A stretch of 64,000 nt of DNA, taken from positions 2,046,001 to 2,110,000 of the forward strand of contig NW_026869896.1 in assembly GCF_019925205.1 (NCBI RefSeq). The letters run 5' to 3'. Position numbers and translations under genes: made by a program. The notes under the pieces were generated by a model. It worked only from the letters and a program-made list of their open reading frames with translations. It made no database searches and was not told the DNA's origin. Shown piece after piece: positions 47,613-60,312 of this stretch; position 1 is the first letter of the stretch; every line of letters starts with the position of its first letter. Origin of the DNA: Metopolophium dirhodum. Its lineage: Eukaryota > Arthropoda > Insecta > Hemiptera > Aphididae.

Positions 47613-47866
47613 GAACATGCGTGAGGTGTGGCTGGCAGAAAGAGACCTAGCCGACGCCGATCCCGCAGGTGTGCGACCTAGGCCAGTGACTATGCATTTT
47701 GTCCGAGATGCGGCCCGAGACGACGGGCGAAACAACCTGCCTACCGCAAACGAAGTTGCGGCCGTGTTCGTAGGCGAAGGGGGTCGTCCGCCAAGAGACA
47801 TTAATCTGGTCATCTACGATACGAATCCAATCAACCCGCAACACAGGATGCAAACCATACCAGCGG
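47613..47866 (+). CDS. Helitron exon 4, copy C
   Basis: 254 nt, same boundaries and phases as in copy B (MREVWLAERD ... QTIPAG). Flanking introns 47008-47612 and 47867-48738 are AT-rich and nearly identical to B. Confidence 0.8.
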
Positions 47867-48738
47867 GTTAGTTAATAATTATTTCCTATAAACACAGCTG
47901 ACTCAAATTGTTCACTTATATTCACTATATTTATTGCACATTAATATCAACACCATCAAATAGAATCATAGTTTTTGTTGTACAGTAAAGCTGACACTGC
48001 GATTTTAAATTTACATTAAGTATACACTACATTTTGGACATTCTTTTGAATGAATCTATTAAATTCTATTACTTAAACAATATGAGGTACAATTATTTTA
48101 ATAAGCTTTACTGATAATTTGACAAATTTTTTTTTGCGAAATAAACAGATGAAAGACTATGAAGGATAATTATATTATTGTTCGCATCTCCGACAATAAG
48201 TGTCGTTCAAAGATTTATCAGTGATTAGAATGTTAGATAGACAGGCCAGGAATTCTATTCAGGATATAATTTAATCATAATAGATCAGGTATTGCTATTC
48301 GAGCTAGGGGACCTATGTATACATAAAATATTAGATAAAGTTAAATTAACAATATTAAATTCCTTACAACCATATTCATTATAAATTATATTCATCTTGT
48401 AGTGATAGTATGACAATAAGTCGTGTTATGATTTGTATGTAGTGTACTATATAATTTATCAATAATCAAACATAATATAGTCACATTACTTCGGTGCTTA
48501 ATTTCATGATTTGTTTGGACTTCATAACAGACATCACTTACAAATATACACTATAAATCCTTGGAATACAAAGAGATCAGAGTTTATATTTTTTTTATAC
48601 ATTACCTTTCTTTTGCGGTTATGTACTTGCTATACTCACAACACAATCACAACTCCATCCTCTAACCCCCAGCTACTACAAATCGTTGATTTAACAATTC
48701 ACTTTAAATAATATATACCATTCGTTACATTTCACAAG

Positions 48739-49706
48739 GGTCGTGTCACTCGGATCCGATGTTGTATCCGCTGTTTTTCCCGTACGGCGAGGCCGGTTGG
48801 CATAACGTGATGTTGCAAGCGGGCAACCGACGAAACAATGTCCGCAATCGCAACAGTATCAGAGAGTTTCCTACCGTTTGGCTGTTAGATATCAGGGTAA
48901 TAACGACCAAAGGCATGAACTGTTTAGTTTATTACATCAAGGTCGGTTCTTGTTGCAGATGTATGTGTGCGACCAGTATGTTCGAATGGAGTCGAACAAT
49001 CTGAACTACATACGTTTGCACCAGAGGGATCTCCTCGCCGAAGCGTATCAAGGGCTCATGGACCATGTGAACCAACAGCTCCACATCGATCCCATGGCGG
49101 TCGGGCGTAGGGTCATATTGCCGTCGACGTTCACGGGTAGCGACCGATTCAACAAGATGAATTATCAAGACGCCATCACCATAGTGCGTACCAAAGGGAA
49201 ACCCGACCTGTTCATAACGTTTACGTGCAATCCCAGGTGGCCAGAGATCACTGAAAACCTGGCTGCCCACAGCACGGCAAGCGACAGGCCGGACCTGGTG
49301 GCCAGAGTGTTCAACTTCCAATCGACAGGCGCTTACACGACTGCGTCAAGTCTCACATGATCCACGGGCCGTGTGGAACAGTCAATCCACAGTGTCCGTG
49401 CATGGTGGACAACAAATGCTCCAAAGATTTTCCGAAAGCGTACGCAGAGGAGACTGTATACGTTGCGGACGGCGGATATCCAAAGTACCGCCAACCGGAT
49501 GTCGGCCGGGTGGTACTTGTGAGAGGTCGTGAGGTTGGTAACGAGTGTGTAGTGCCATACAACCCTTATCTTCTGGCCAAGTATGACGCGCACATCAACG
49601 TCGAGATATGCACGTCCATAAAGAGTGTCATGTATATCTACAAGTATATATACAAGGGACACGACCGTGTGACGTTGGAAGTTCAGGACCAGGATGAGAT
49701 TGCCAA
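48739..49706 (+). pseudogene. Helitron Rep exon 5, copy C, HUH motif deleted
   Basis: Carries the same 4-nt lesion as copy B near 48870. A further deletion of about 193 bp net is seen at 49315: GTGTTCAAC is followed by TTCC and then ATCGACAGGCGC. The lost part holds the QKRGLPHAHILIIL motif, so the metal-binding HUH residues are gone and the frame shifts. The Tyr motif YIYKYIYKG remains. This copy cannot encode a nuclease. Confidence 0.88.
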
Positions 49707-50126
49707 GTGAGTCTTAACTTAATTTTATAATTTACATATTTCTAAATTTAGGTATAATGATTATAATAGTATATTGTATATGTTTATTTAGTGTGTTTTT
49801 TGTGTAGGAATTATTTACTACTTTTTATGTTCAGGAAATTTAAATATTAAATTGGACATTTTTTAAAATTCACATAAAAATCTTAAATTTAAAAATTCTG
49901 TTACTTAATTACATTTGTTTTTATTCCATTGTATTACTCTTATTTTGTTTTTAATTTTAAATATGTACGTTTTAGTTTGAAATAATAAAATTACTTTGGT
50001 TTGACATTGGCTAAAAACTAAAATTTTAATGATTAAAGAACTTTACTTTTTTATGAAAACATTTCTACATTTTAATAAGAATATTCAGTTGAGCAAAACT
50101 TTAGGAACTTCTACATTTATAAACTA

Positions 50127-50157
<31 letters not shown>

Positions 50158-51573
50158 TATTATTACATTTAATGCGTTATATCATGTGTTTTCATTCAAA
50201 CTGTGTATAATAAACATTCTATTGCATACAGTAATAAACATCAATTGAATAAATAGTTAACTAATAAATCATTTATTAATTTTTAATAATTCCCATCAAT
50301 AGTGTCTAAGATTTTTATAATTTTATATTACATTTAATCCTTTTTTTCATGTGTCTTCATTCAAGCTGTGTACAATAAACATTCTATTGCATACGGTATT
50401 AAACATAAATTAAATAAATAGTTAATTAATAAATGATTTAATAGTGTCTTAGGATTTTTATAATTATATATTAATTAATATGTAGGTTGTACCTTATATT
50501 ATGTACTTCTATACAGAGAGTTCTATAGGTGGTCTACATTATTATTGATAGATTTTTATCATAGGTATTACATTGAAAATTATTACCATTCCATCATTAT
50601 TAGCATATAACAATATTTTATGCATGTGTCATTTTTAGCAGTGTGTCCAGTGTGTATGAATTATTTTACTCACTATTTTTTAGGTTTTTAGGGTAGTTGT
50701 AATCGTTTACCGATAACTTTAAGTTTTTTTTACTATTGTATACTAGCTATATTATATACTTCACATTTAATGTGTGTTCTTTAGGTATTATTATTATTAC
50801 ATTAAATTTGTTATTTTATGCTTTTTCATTCAAGTTGTTTATACACATTACATTGCATACAGAACTAAACATCAATGACATTAAGTACACCAATTAACTA
50901 ATATACCTAATAGATATAAATTTTGGTTTATAACCTGATCTAAGTTTAACCGTGATCACATAATATACTGTCTCAAATTGTAAACTTCAACACCTCGGCA
51001 ATGTGAAACACGCTTTTATGGATTGTTATTTTCGTTGGCATAAATTAACATTCCTACAGCTTTGCCATTCTTAAATAATATTATACAGTTATAATGTACT
51101 CCACCTGATACAATATAATATAATATAATAATAATAATAATAATAATTTAAATTTTGAATATTTTATGTGTAATTCGAATATAAATCGAATTAAATACAC
51201 CGATTGTACACTGTTATCACCTTGATCACCTAATATACTAATACCAACTCTGTAAATTATAGATTAAATTGTATAATTATATAAATTAATTCATAACATT
51301 CACTAGACGTCCACTATGATTATATTTAGCTACTCGAGTTGACATTAACAATTTGATTTCACCACATTTATTTATCAAAACATCATAATATATCGTTCAA
51401 CGGTTGTAGGGATTCTTCGTCATATGCACATTGTAATGCAATGCTTTGTGTCTACAGAACAAAAAAAAAATTACATTTACTTGAATTATATAATAATAAT
51501 AATACCAATCACAACACCAGACGGTATCATCTATAGAGCCATTGTTAGTTATCTTTTCAATATTAATTTTCAG
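49707..51573 (+). other. Intron 5, copy C
   Basis: AT-rich, close to introns 5 of A and B but with a local TTA-run expansion near 50128-50165 and one fewer copy of the ~164-bp duplication. No gene. Confidence 0.7.
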
Positions 51574-51615
51574 TTACGTAAACTCAAGATATGTCACCTC
51601 ACCAGAAGGCATCTG
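51574..51615 (+). pseudogene. Helicase exon remnant, copy C
   Basis: The first 42 bp of exon 6 (start of the YVNSRYV...PEGI segment) up to AAGGCATCTG, where similarity to A and B ends abruptly. Everything 3' of this in units A and B is missing. Confidence 0.85.
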
Positions 51616-52654
51616 CCCATATAGCAAAGGGATATTTAATACATATTCTATGTATATGAAATTTTTTATATTGATATCGGTTAAATATCTCAAATGGCAC
51701 TATAGAAAATTTTTAGATATCAATGAGATATTGAATGTATGTCTTATGAACCAAAAGTTCATAACTGGTGTATATATGAATTAAGATATCTATTCAATAT
51801 TTCTACTATAATAACCAAGAGATATCTCACATATATTTAACCATTGTTTTATGAATATTGATTTGTGTTACAAAATATATCTGTAAGATGTCAATAAAAT
51901 AACCGTAGAATTTTTTGGATATCAATGAGATATTGAATGTATGTCTTATGAACCAAGAGTTCACATCTGGTGTATATACAAATTACGATATCATCTTTTC
52001 ATTATTTCTACCGTAATAATAGCCATCATAAGAAAATATATTTATTGATTTTTTTTATAAAAATAACTATAATATACACCTATATATATTCTGTAAGATA
52101 TCAACAACATATATAAGTATATAACTGTAGATCATTTTTAAATATACATGATTATATTTTCAATTCAATATATATTTTATGTATATATTTAATATAATAA
52201 TATGTGATATTAATCTAATTAGATAATAAGATAGTGTATATATATTATTCAAATAAAGATATTTATTATTACCAATTCCATAAACTTAACATAATAATAA
52301 TTATTATTACATTAATTAATAAATGATTAACATTTATGAGTTCTATTGAATTAAGTTTTAATTTTATAATGTAAAATTAAATTTGAACTGATAGTGTAAA
52401 TATATTATGAGCCTTATTTATAGCCTAAAAATACAAAATGCAAATAAAAATAAAAATATACCAATTAATAGTATAATATGCTCTCATTATATTGAAACTC
52501 TTTTATATATTATAGCAGTCGCAGCATAAAAAAAAATAATAAACTTTTAATATAATTATGTTTAGGTACATTATAGCACCTATAATTAATTGAAATTAAC
52601 ATAGAAACCTAAAAACAAATGTTATAAAAAAAAATAATAGTGTATCAACTATTA
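51616..52654. other. AT-rich subterminal-like repeats
   Basis: No gene. Two diverged copies about 204 bp apart (51713-51790 and 51917-51994) share ATATCAATGAGATATTGAAT, TGTCTTATGAACCAA and TATC-rich ends. Repeated GATATC/AGATAT motifs are compatible with the subterminal region of the transposon whose genes follow, but no TIR was found. Confidence 0.45.
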
Positions 52655-55122
52655 TTACAGCTGTTGGTTTTTTTTCTCCAGCCTTCCCTTAGCACTGGTG
52701 AGCCATTTTCCTATAGCTGTAATTACCTCATCATCACAGCAGCTTTTGAACTTTGACTTTTTGATAGCCTCTAAATAACAGCAAAAGTTTAATAAACAAT
52801 TATTCTAGGTTATGTCTAGGTATATTATTATACAAAAAAAAATTATTTTAATTAAATTACCAAATATTGCTTTATTTATAGATAAAATTGAAAAACTATT
52901 TTTATTTCTTAGTCCGTAGTAAGTATATTCAGTTAATACTTTATCTGTAAACACCTTTTTCAAAATTTTATATATCATATTTGGCAATGATTTTCCACCA
53001 GTTCTGGCTAATTCACACACCTATAAAATAATTTTAAAAAAAATCAATATATTGATTATAGCTGGTAATAATTTAAAATCTTACAATAAGTTTTTGAAAA
53101 GAATTGTCTGATTTCATTTTGTCTTCCATATAATTAATTCCGTTTATATCAGATATTGGCCAATTTGACACAAAATAATCTATTTCAAAATTACTTTCAT
53201 CAGCTGCAGCTGTCAGAGATCTACTAAATTGCGAGTAATTAAACAATTCAAATAGTTCTTCCTGTCTATTAGATATCTTGCATACCTCTACTTTTAAAAA
53301 TGCCAAATAGTTTATAATAGTTTTTTGAAATTCTATAAAAAAAAAAAATACATTTAAAAAATAATAACAATAATTTATAATCATATAGAAGTACAATCAA
53401 TTTTATATACTTTCATTATTCGCAGTCTGCAATAGTGATGAAGAAATATCCTGTTGTGTGTAAGAATAATTTAAAGTATCAACTGAAAAATAAAAATCAC
53501 AATATTTGTATTAAATATCACGAACATAAAAATAAAAATTGAATTGTGTTGACATTTTACACGTACTAGCTGGGTTTGGTAGTGTTTCATTTTTTTTTTT
53601 TTCGTTATTATTGGTGGTAGGTAGTACTACCATTTTTGAAGAATTTATAACATGTTTAGAATTATCATCTGCATTATTTGACTCATCATCGCCATAATCT
53701 AACAATAAATAAATTAAAATTCTTTAAATTGTAATAACTGTGTAGATTATTCAGTAAAAATATATTAAAAATGCATAATTTACCGTTCATCAATTCATCA
53801 CGATCAAGAATATCTGAAAAAGTAAATTACAATGTTTAGAATAATTGAAGAGGAAACTTTTTCAAACATCCAAATTAGTTTGAAATGTTTACAATTTTAA
53901 TATACAATTCATATTATATTATGTAATATATCACTTTTATTGTTATGTTATATCACATATTATATTGGACCTATATATTATGCATGTATAAAATATTAAA
54001 ATACCTGATATATCAAATAAATTATTATTCCCATCATCATTTTCAAGAAGAATATTTTGATTGGTAATAAGTGATGGATTGTAATCTTTATCAAGATCAG
54101 CATCATCTGCAATTGATGCTATATAAATAAAATAAATAAATATTGATTTAACTTATTTGGTTTTTTAAACCATAATATATTATAGTCATTATCAATATAA
54201 ATAATTGATATTCATTATTGAATAACATAGACTCACAAATCTCTGAAGAACATTGATCGTTATCAACATCATTATTACAATCAATTAACGGTGACATACT
54301 GCAGTTGGAAGACTTATCTTTCTTATTTATTTTTTTTTTTCATTGATGTTTTGTTTCTTAAATATTTTTAAATCTGGTGAATCTAATAATGTTGTATTCG
54401 GTCTTTTTAAAGAATTTCCTGGTGTTTTAGCAAAGGTTGATTTTCTTGGTAAATCAGTAACAGATGCTAAGACAAACAATAAAATAATATGTGATATAAT
54501 TAGGGTTTTAAAATTTCATAAATACAGTGTAACAATATAATTAATATTATGAATTTGGAATGTACAACAAATAGATATTTTTAAAAGCAATGATTTTTTT
54601 ATAGTTAGGTCTTATAGTTAAATTTCATTATGTTTTTTTTTTTCAGGAGAGAAGGTGTATTTACTACCTGACGGCTTTGAAAACTTGTTTTGTTTTACTG
54701 TGGTGGTTGTTGATTTTTTTGGTTTGTAACTGCAAATGGTTGTTTGAACATCAAAGTCATCCAGATCAGAAGTATACAGTCCCCGTTTTGCTTTGTCTAG
54801 TGCATCAGTAAATGATACTATATAAAAATAAACAAAACATAAATATCTAATCCTATTATTTAATAATATAATAGGTATAGCTAGGTACCAATTATTATCT
54901 ATTTAATTATTTACATAAATTAAACTTACATATGTTTGTTGAAAGCACACGACAGTCATAATATGAAAAATCATATCCATTAGGCCTTGTTTTATTTGCT
55001 CGATACTTGGCAATTTGCGCATCATTATTTGGCCATGCGCATTGAGTGCTATTATGATTAAGCCAATCCGTTGGAACGGGCTCCACTGAATCATCGGTTA
55101 TAAAGTGAACAATGGTCCACAT
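52655..55122 (-). CDS. DUF4806-type protein, ten exons
   Basis: Exons (- strand): 54930-55122, 54668-54817, 54237-54466, 54005-54118, 53784-53813, 53567-53698, 53411-53482, 53085-53332, 52861-53020 and 52655-52770 (stop TAA). Every junction has consistent phase if one base is missing from the A-run of exon 3 (11 T at 54330-54340), so this copy has a one-base frameshift there or the sequence has an error. The N-terminus (MWTIVHFITDDSVEPVPTDW ... AWPNN ... YDFSYYDCRVLSTNI) and the C-terminal part (LARTGGKSLPNMIYKILKKVFTDKVL, YYGLRNKNSFSILSI) resemble the insect DUF4806 family. The centre is Asp/Asn/Ser-rich and likely disordered. About 480 residues. Function unknown; its place behind a transposase suggests an accessory gene. 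Confidence 0.65.
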
Positions 55123-55537
55123 TTTTGATATTTAATATATCTTAGTTGTTAACTTATTAACTGCAACTATTAGCAGGTATAACAGGTACTATTAAATACA
55201 AAATAAAAATTACTCAAATTGATGTAATTAATTGTTTGACAAGAATATTTTTAAATTAAAATAATAGTAATCATATGAATTTATACTTATAATATTAGTA
55301 CACATATAATAGATATTCTATTATGAAATATAATACTATCACTAAAATAAAACATTTTTATAAAAGAAAAGTATAAAAATAAATTTCCCTATCAAGGTAA
55401 ATTGATATAATGTTGAATGCGAGATTAAATGTAAAAATTAAAAATTAAAACTTGCAGGATACCTACAACTTGAATTAAGTTATTTAAAAGTTAATAAAAT
55501 AGATACTATAGATTAGGTGGGTACTTAGAATGATGCA
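55123..55537. other. Intergenic DNA between DUF4806 gene and TNP2-like gene
   Basis: AT-rich, no feature recognised; probably holds the 5' UTR/promoter of the DUF4806 gene. Confidence 0.5.
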
Positions 55538-57708
55538 TTAATAGTTGTTATTAAAATGAATGATTGGATAAGCAACATTCAAGTCGTTAATTGTTAGGAT
55601 CATATATTTAGTTACCACATCTTCAATATTCCAAATTCTTATTTGCTTAGAGAATTTTTCTACTTTATAAATGCCTAGTTTTTCACTTTTTAATGGTTTG
55701 GAAAAAAAGCTACCAATTTTTTCAAATTGTCTTCCTAATAGAATCAACTTCTGTAGATCTTGACTATAGCAAATATTTAAGACTTTAATAATTATAAATA
55801 TATTTTCTATTTTCAAGCCAACATATGAATTAGGAGCAGAATGGGTTTTAATTTTAATTTTATCTAATAATAGTATTTTATATTGAGGAGAAGAAGTTCC
55901 ATCTATTAGAGGACCGTCACTATGCAAATATTGAAAGTTCTGGTTAAAATCATTTTCAAGTTTATCTGTTTATCTACTAAGATGTTGGGTTTGAATTGTT
56001 CTTCACACCTTCTCACCACTTGTTGTAGCGGTTTATCATTTTTTCGAACCATTTTTTTTAAATGGCTCATATAATTTTCAAATTTAAAACAGCTTACTGT
56101 ATCAAGGGACCCATAGTTATCATAATCTTCAACCAAATGAATTAAGGCATGTATATTAGCCGAAATAAAGTGTTTTCCATATAAATTTCCAAACTTTTGT
56201 ACAAAATTAATCATTAGTGATTGAGCAAAAGATGATAAATTATTGTAATTAGGACTTAGAAAGATAATCGTCGCTACGTGTAAACACAAAAAATGTTCAT
56301 ATAATTCTTTAGATACAATTGATTGAATAGCTATAGGCCCAATATACAATAAAAATAGCCTAAACTCAGTGGCTTTCCATCTCGGTAATTCTTCTAAAGA
56401 TCTTGGTTTTCTTGCAAAATCATTAGGTATATTATATTTTAAAGACAAAAGTCTTTCTGAAATTTTCTTGATCAAATTGGGGTTTATTTTTTGTTTATTT
56501 ACATCTCTACCTAAGCCATCTCCTCCTTTCCATAACATGATCATTTTTTTCATAGCACCAAGACATACAACATGCATATAGTCTAAACTAAAATTCTTTA
56601 CTATATTAAGAGAAGGGATATTTAATATTTCTGTTGTATCATCACAGCTACTATGATATTGTCGTTGAATTTTATTAACAAAATCATCATGAGTTCTTCT
56701 AGGACATTCTGTATCAGGGAAACAAACTCTTCTAAATAAATATTGACCTTGAACTGTGCACCTAGTGCATGAAAAAAATCCCGTATGTGATTTTGTCTTA
56801 AGCAAAAATGATTTAGCTGGCATATCGCAACAAAAACAATCAATAACTAAATCTTTATGAACTGTGGTTAAAGTTTTATTGTTGAAAATATCTACATCAA
56901 TACCATTTTGAATAAGGGCCTTTACTTCATCAACAAAATCTTTAATATAAATATTACTATCACCAGGTTTGTTATGGCCCCAATAAATTCCAATAGGAAA
57001 AACAGTTTGATTGGTTTGCCTTATGTAACCTAGAATCGACCAGAAACAACTATCAGAACTCTTGGCTAATGATAGGCCGTCTATTCCAATGACTAATTTA
57101 ATTGTTTCATCAGAAAATTGCTTATCTAAATGTTGTTTAATATTATAAGCTACTCCGAAATGATAATAATACCCAGGAGAAACACTTTTCATTTCAACAG
57201 GCTTATTATACGAAACACTGGAATACATCTTATAGAAAGTTCTGCTCGTAATTGGAAGATCTTGAAAACATTTATGGCCTTTCAAAATTTTTAGCAATTT
57301 ATCAAATGTATTATTGAGTACATTATTTTCAGAAGCCCATTGATACAAATTCTCAGTAATAATTGATTGTTTCAAAGATGAAATATGATCCAGATCACTA
57401 TCTGTATCAGTACTATCCAGGGTACTATCAGTATTTTCGGGTTTTAAAAATGCACTAATGGTATTTGCTTCACCATCAAAATTTGTATTAGAACAAGACG
57501 TAGAAGTTTCAAATTGGAAATTATTTACTGTATTTGTAGTATCCTGACTAGTTATATCATTAGGACTATTGCTAATTTCTGATGAAAGAGCAACAACGTT
57601 AGGTACTTGTGGGGAAGACGCATCTGCAAGTGAATGGTTAATTAAATTAATCTCGTTGATTATTCTTCTGCGTTTAGTTGATTTACTTAGACTATTTTGT
57701 CTTAGCAT
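55538..57708 (-). pseudogene. TNP2-like (CACTA-related) transposase, frameshifted C-terminus
   Basis: The main frame, 55906-57708 (600 residues), starts MLRQNSLSKSTKRRR just after a TTTTACAG acceptor. Motifs: VIGIDGLSLAKSSDSCFWSI (first Asp), DCFCCDMPAKSFLLKTKSH and FFSCTRCTVQG (the D.PA..H.G..C.RC block of Transposase_21), FSLDYMHVVCLGAMKK (DYMH), and LPRWKATEFRLFLLYIGP. The protein continues in another frame as NFQYLHSDGPLIDGTSSPQY to 55538, so a small indel lies between about 55930 and 55975. This family is the DDE enzyme of CACTA/EnSpm-like elements, moving DNA by cut and paste. No CACTA-type TIR was found. Confidence 0.75.
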
Positions 57709-58440
57709 TATAGCTGTAAAAATGTATTTTATGAAGAAATAATCTGAAATAGTGACAAATATATGAATGTAAAATAAGCAAAATAGTATAGGTAGATAAT
57801 ATTATGTAAAGGTTAATAGTAATATTATGGAGATCACAGCTGCAGTATCATTACAATATCATGTTTTATAGACTACCTTAGCTCTCAAATAATGCTAACA
57901 AGAACAAAATATTAATTATATAAATTTAAAATAGTAAATACTTTACGAGTCCACGACGTGCTTTACTGAATGTCGACATTAAAAAGATCTTTGAATCTTT
58001 TTATTCTTCGAAAATTATAACACTGTAATGATGTATGTGTGTGACACAATCAAATACGATGAATACGAAACGCACGGCAAAACAATAAATTATACGAGTA
58101 CTAATGAGTACTAATGTAACGGCATAAGTAAACACAAGTCACAACAACTTACGATTCCACGTGCTTTACAAAATAACTTTGAATACCGTAAATATTTTAT
58201 TGATTATTCTTCTAAATGAATAATTATAACATAACACTGTAATGTACTTGTATAACACAAACATATACGAAAGACGAAAAACACGGCACCACAATTATAA
58301 ATGTATAATATGAGCTAGTACCTATCTATTATCTAATACTATGCACTATAGCTATGACAATAATACAATATGACATAATTTAGTAACATATATTATTATA
58401 GCTGCATCCCATGGTATAAATAACATAACGGTGAGACCGT
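57709..58440 (-). promoter_or_regulatory. Duplicated first exon/promoter region of the TNP2-like gene
   Basis: Two diverged tandem copies (about 57943-58115 and 58150-58320) each contain, on the - strand, AAGCACGT...GGA(C/A)TC followed by a GTAAG donor, ATAACACTGTAATG and an ACGGC stretch. They look like alternative non-coding first exons with their promoters. Confidence 0.4.
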
Positions 58441-60045
58441 TATTGCATAGAATACTATAGAAACGACACTCCCCCCACCACTTCACTTTTTTTCATTTTG
58501 GCAGCGGACTGATTGATGTTGTAAGCATAGCGGGAGAACATGAAGTTATAAACAGTATTCTATGGTTATTGTTTACTTGTTGGCGGTCAGATTATCATTA
58601 GGTACGAAAATAATATGCCATGAGTGATACTAGTATAATCAATAAAATTGTTCTGTGATAATATTATTATGCTTGACGTATATACTATAGGTATAGTGAC
58701 GAGCGCGTACGCTATCGCGTCGATACGTCGATACGTATCGCACAGGCACGAACCAATAAAAGCAGATTTTAACGATCATACCTTTATCATTTTAAAAAGT
58801 ATAACTGATGCAGGTACTCGAAGCAATATAATATTATTATATTATCTTTAATACCTATATGAATATAATATAAGGCGACATTCATTTTCAACCATACGCA
58901 TTTGTGTCTAAATCCCATAACCATACACAGATGAACCACATATTAATACTATATTATGTATTAGTTACCTGCACTACGGCAGACGTATTGTTGCGTACCT
59001 ACGTTAGACGTTTTGTACACGATTCAAGATATTTAGATGTACTATAAGGTATTATAGTATATAATTATATACCTACTATAATTTCTATAAATTTGCTTTT
59101 ATATTTATTGCACAAATTCAAACGGCCCGTGACGATATTATAAAATTAGAAATATTTAATAAGCTTTTCAGAATAACAAAATATCTTACAATTTTTAAGT
59201 ATATTAATATTTTATCAAAATGAACCGGTACTTATATATGTGGCCGGCAGTATACATTTTGAATGTGGCCTGCAAGTTAAAAAATTAACTTAATGAGTTT
59301 AAAAAAAAATTTTGAAATTGTCCAGCCTTATTATATTGTGTATTTGAGTTATTTGAAATACATTTTAACTTTTAAGTACTATTGTACTGAAAGTAAACAA
59401 TATTTTTTTTAGATACATTCCTAGTGAGCAATTATATTGTTATAATGTATTAATCAATTATATTAATATGATACTATATATAGTAGGAATTATAATATAC
59501 ACTATACTATATATAGTACAGTGCATACTCCTAGGTTAGGTTAGGTTAGGTTAGGTTAGGTACAGTGCATACTCTTTTCACTTGCATCCAAAATTATAAT
59601 AATAGTATATTAGTATAGGTATGTTAATAAATGAATATTAGTTTCATTCAAAGATTAAAATGCGCTCAACTGCAGCTGAAGATAGGTAATCTTTTTTTAT
59701 TTTCTATTTATTTATCAAAAATCTAATTTATTCGAATCAGAGGGATTTGATCAGAGGGATTAAATATATTTAATAATAATTAGAAAAAAAGATAAAATTA
59801 AATACTTCTATTATTGCTTATGGACTTACCTGCTGATTTTTTAACCATTTTTGATAAATTAAAATGTACTTAATAGGTAATATATAATTATTACATTTTT
59901 ATAAATTATTATATAGTAAAAACTAGGTAAATCGTTTACGATCACGTCATAATAATATACTGTGTCATCTACGCCGTCCACCAACCCACCATACCAATAT
60001 AATCATAAATATATTTTGTGAAAACGCGTGCACGATTATTGGTAC
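58441..60045. other. Non-coding DNA between the TNP2 and hAT elements
   Basis: No gene. Includes CGATACGT repeats near 58715-58740 and the telomeric-repeat patch listed separately. Confidence 0.5.
59517..59574 (+). repeat. Interstitial (TTAGG)5 flanked by a 14-bp duplication
   Basis: Five perfect TTAGG units plus a partial one (59532-59560), the insect telomere repeat. The 14-bp sequence TACAGTGCATACTC flanks it on both sides (59517-59530 and 59561-59574), as if telomeric DNA had been added at a staggered break and sealed. Confidence 0.85.
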
Positions 60046-60075
60046 CAGTGCCGCAACTACACATTACGGGGCTGG
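60046..60075. repeat. hAT terminal inverted repeat (3' end of the element)
   Basis: CAGTGCCGCAACTACACATT begins here; CAGTG starts are typical of hAT ends. The preceding 8 bp, ATTGGTAC (60038-60045), would be one copy of the target duplication. The other end is probably beyond 64000. Confidence 0.55.
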
Positions 60076-60312
60076 TGTGCAAATCTTAATTTGGGGGCCT
60101 AAATATTTTTTCAAAATGAATTTACCTATTGTTAATAAAATATGATAGCCGGCGTTTATATTATGAAAGGTTAATATTATAAGGAATATTATGGAAATTA
60201 TTAAATTATACAGATAATGGTTGTATAATGTTGTATAATTACATTTATAATGGTTATAAACATAAAACATTTGTAAAATTATAGTATAATTTTAACACAT
60301 TTGAAACTTAAG

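Larger units (their letters stand above)
38445..51615 (+). mobile_element. Unit C: truncated THAP-Helitron unit
   Basis: Third unit. It keeps promoter, THAP exons, acidic exon, exons 3-5 and the first 42 bp of the helicase exon, then switches to unrelated AT-rich DNA at about 51616. Its intron 2 has grown to 6.4 kb through insertions. Exons 3-5 are almost identical to copy B and share its 4-nt lesion. Confidence 0.7.
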
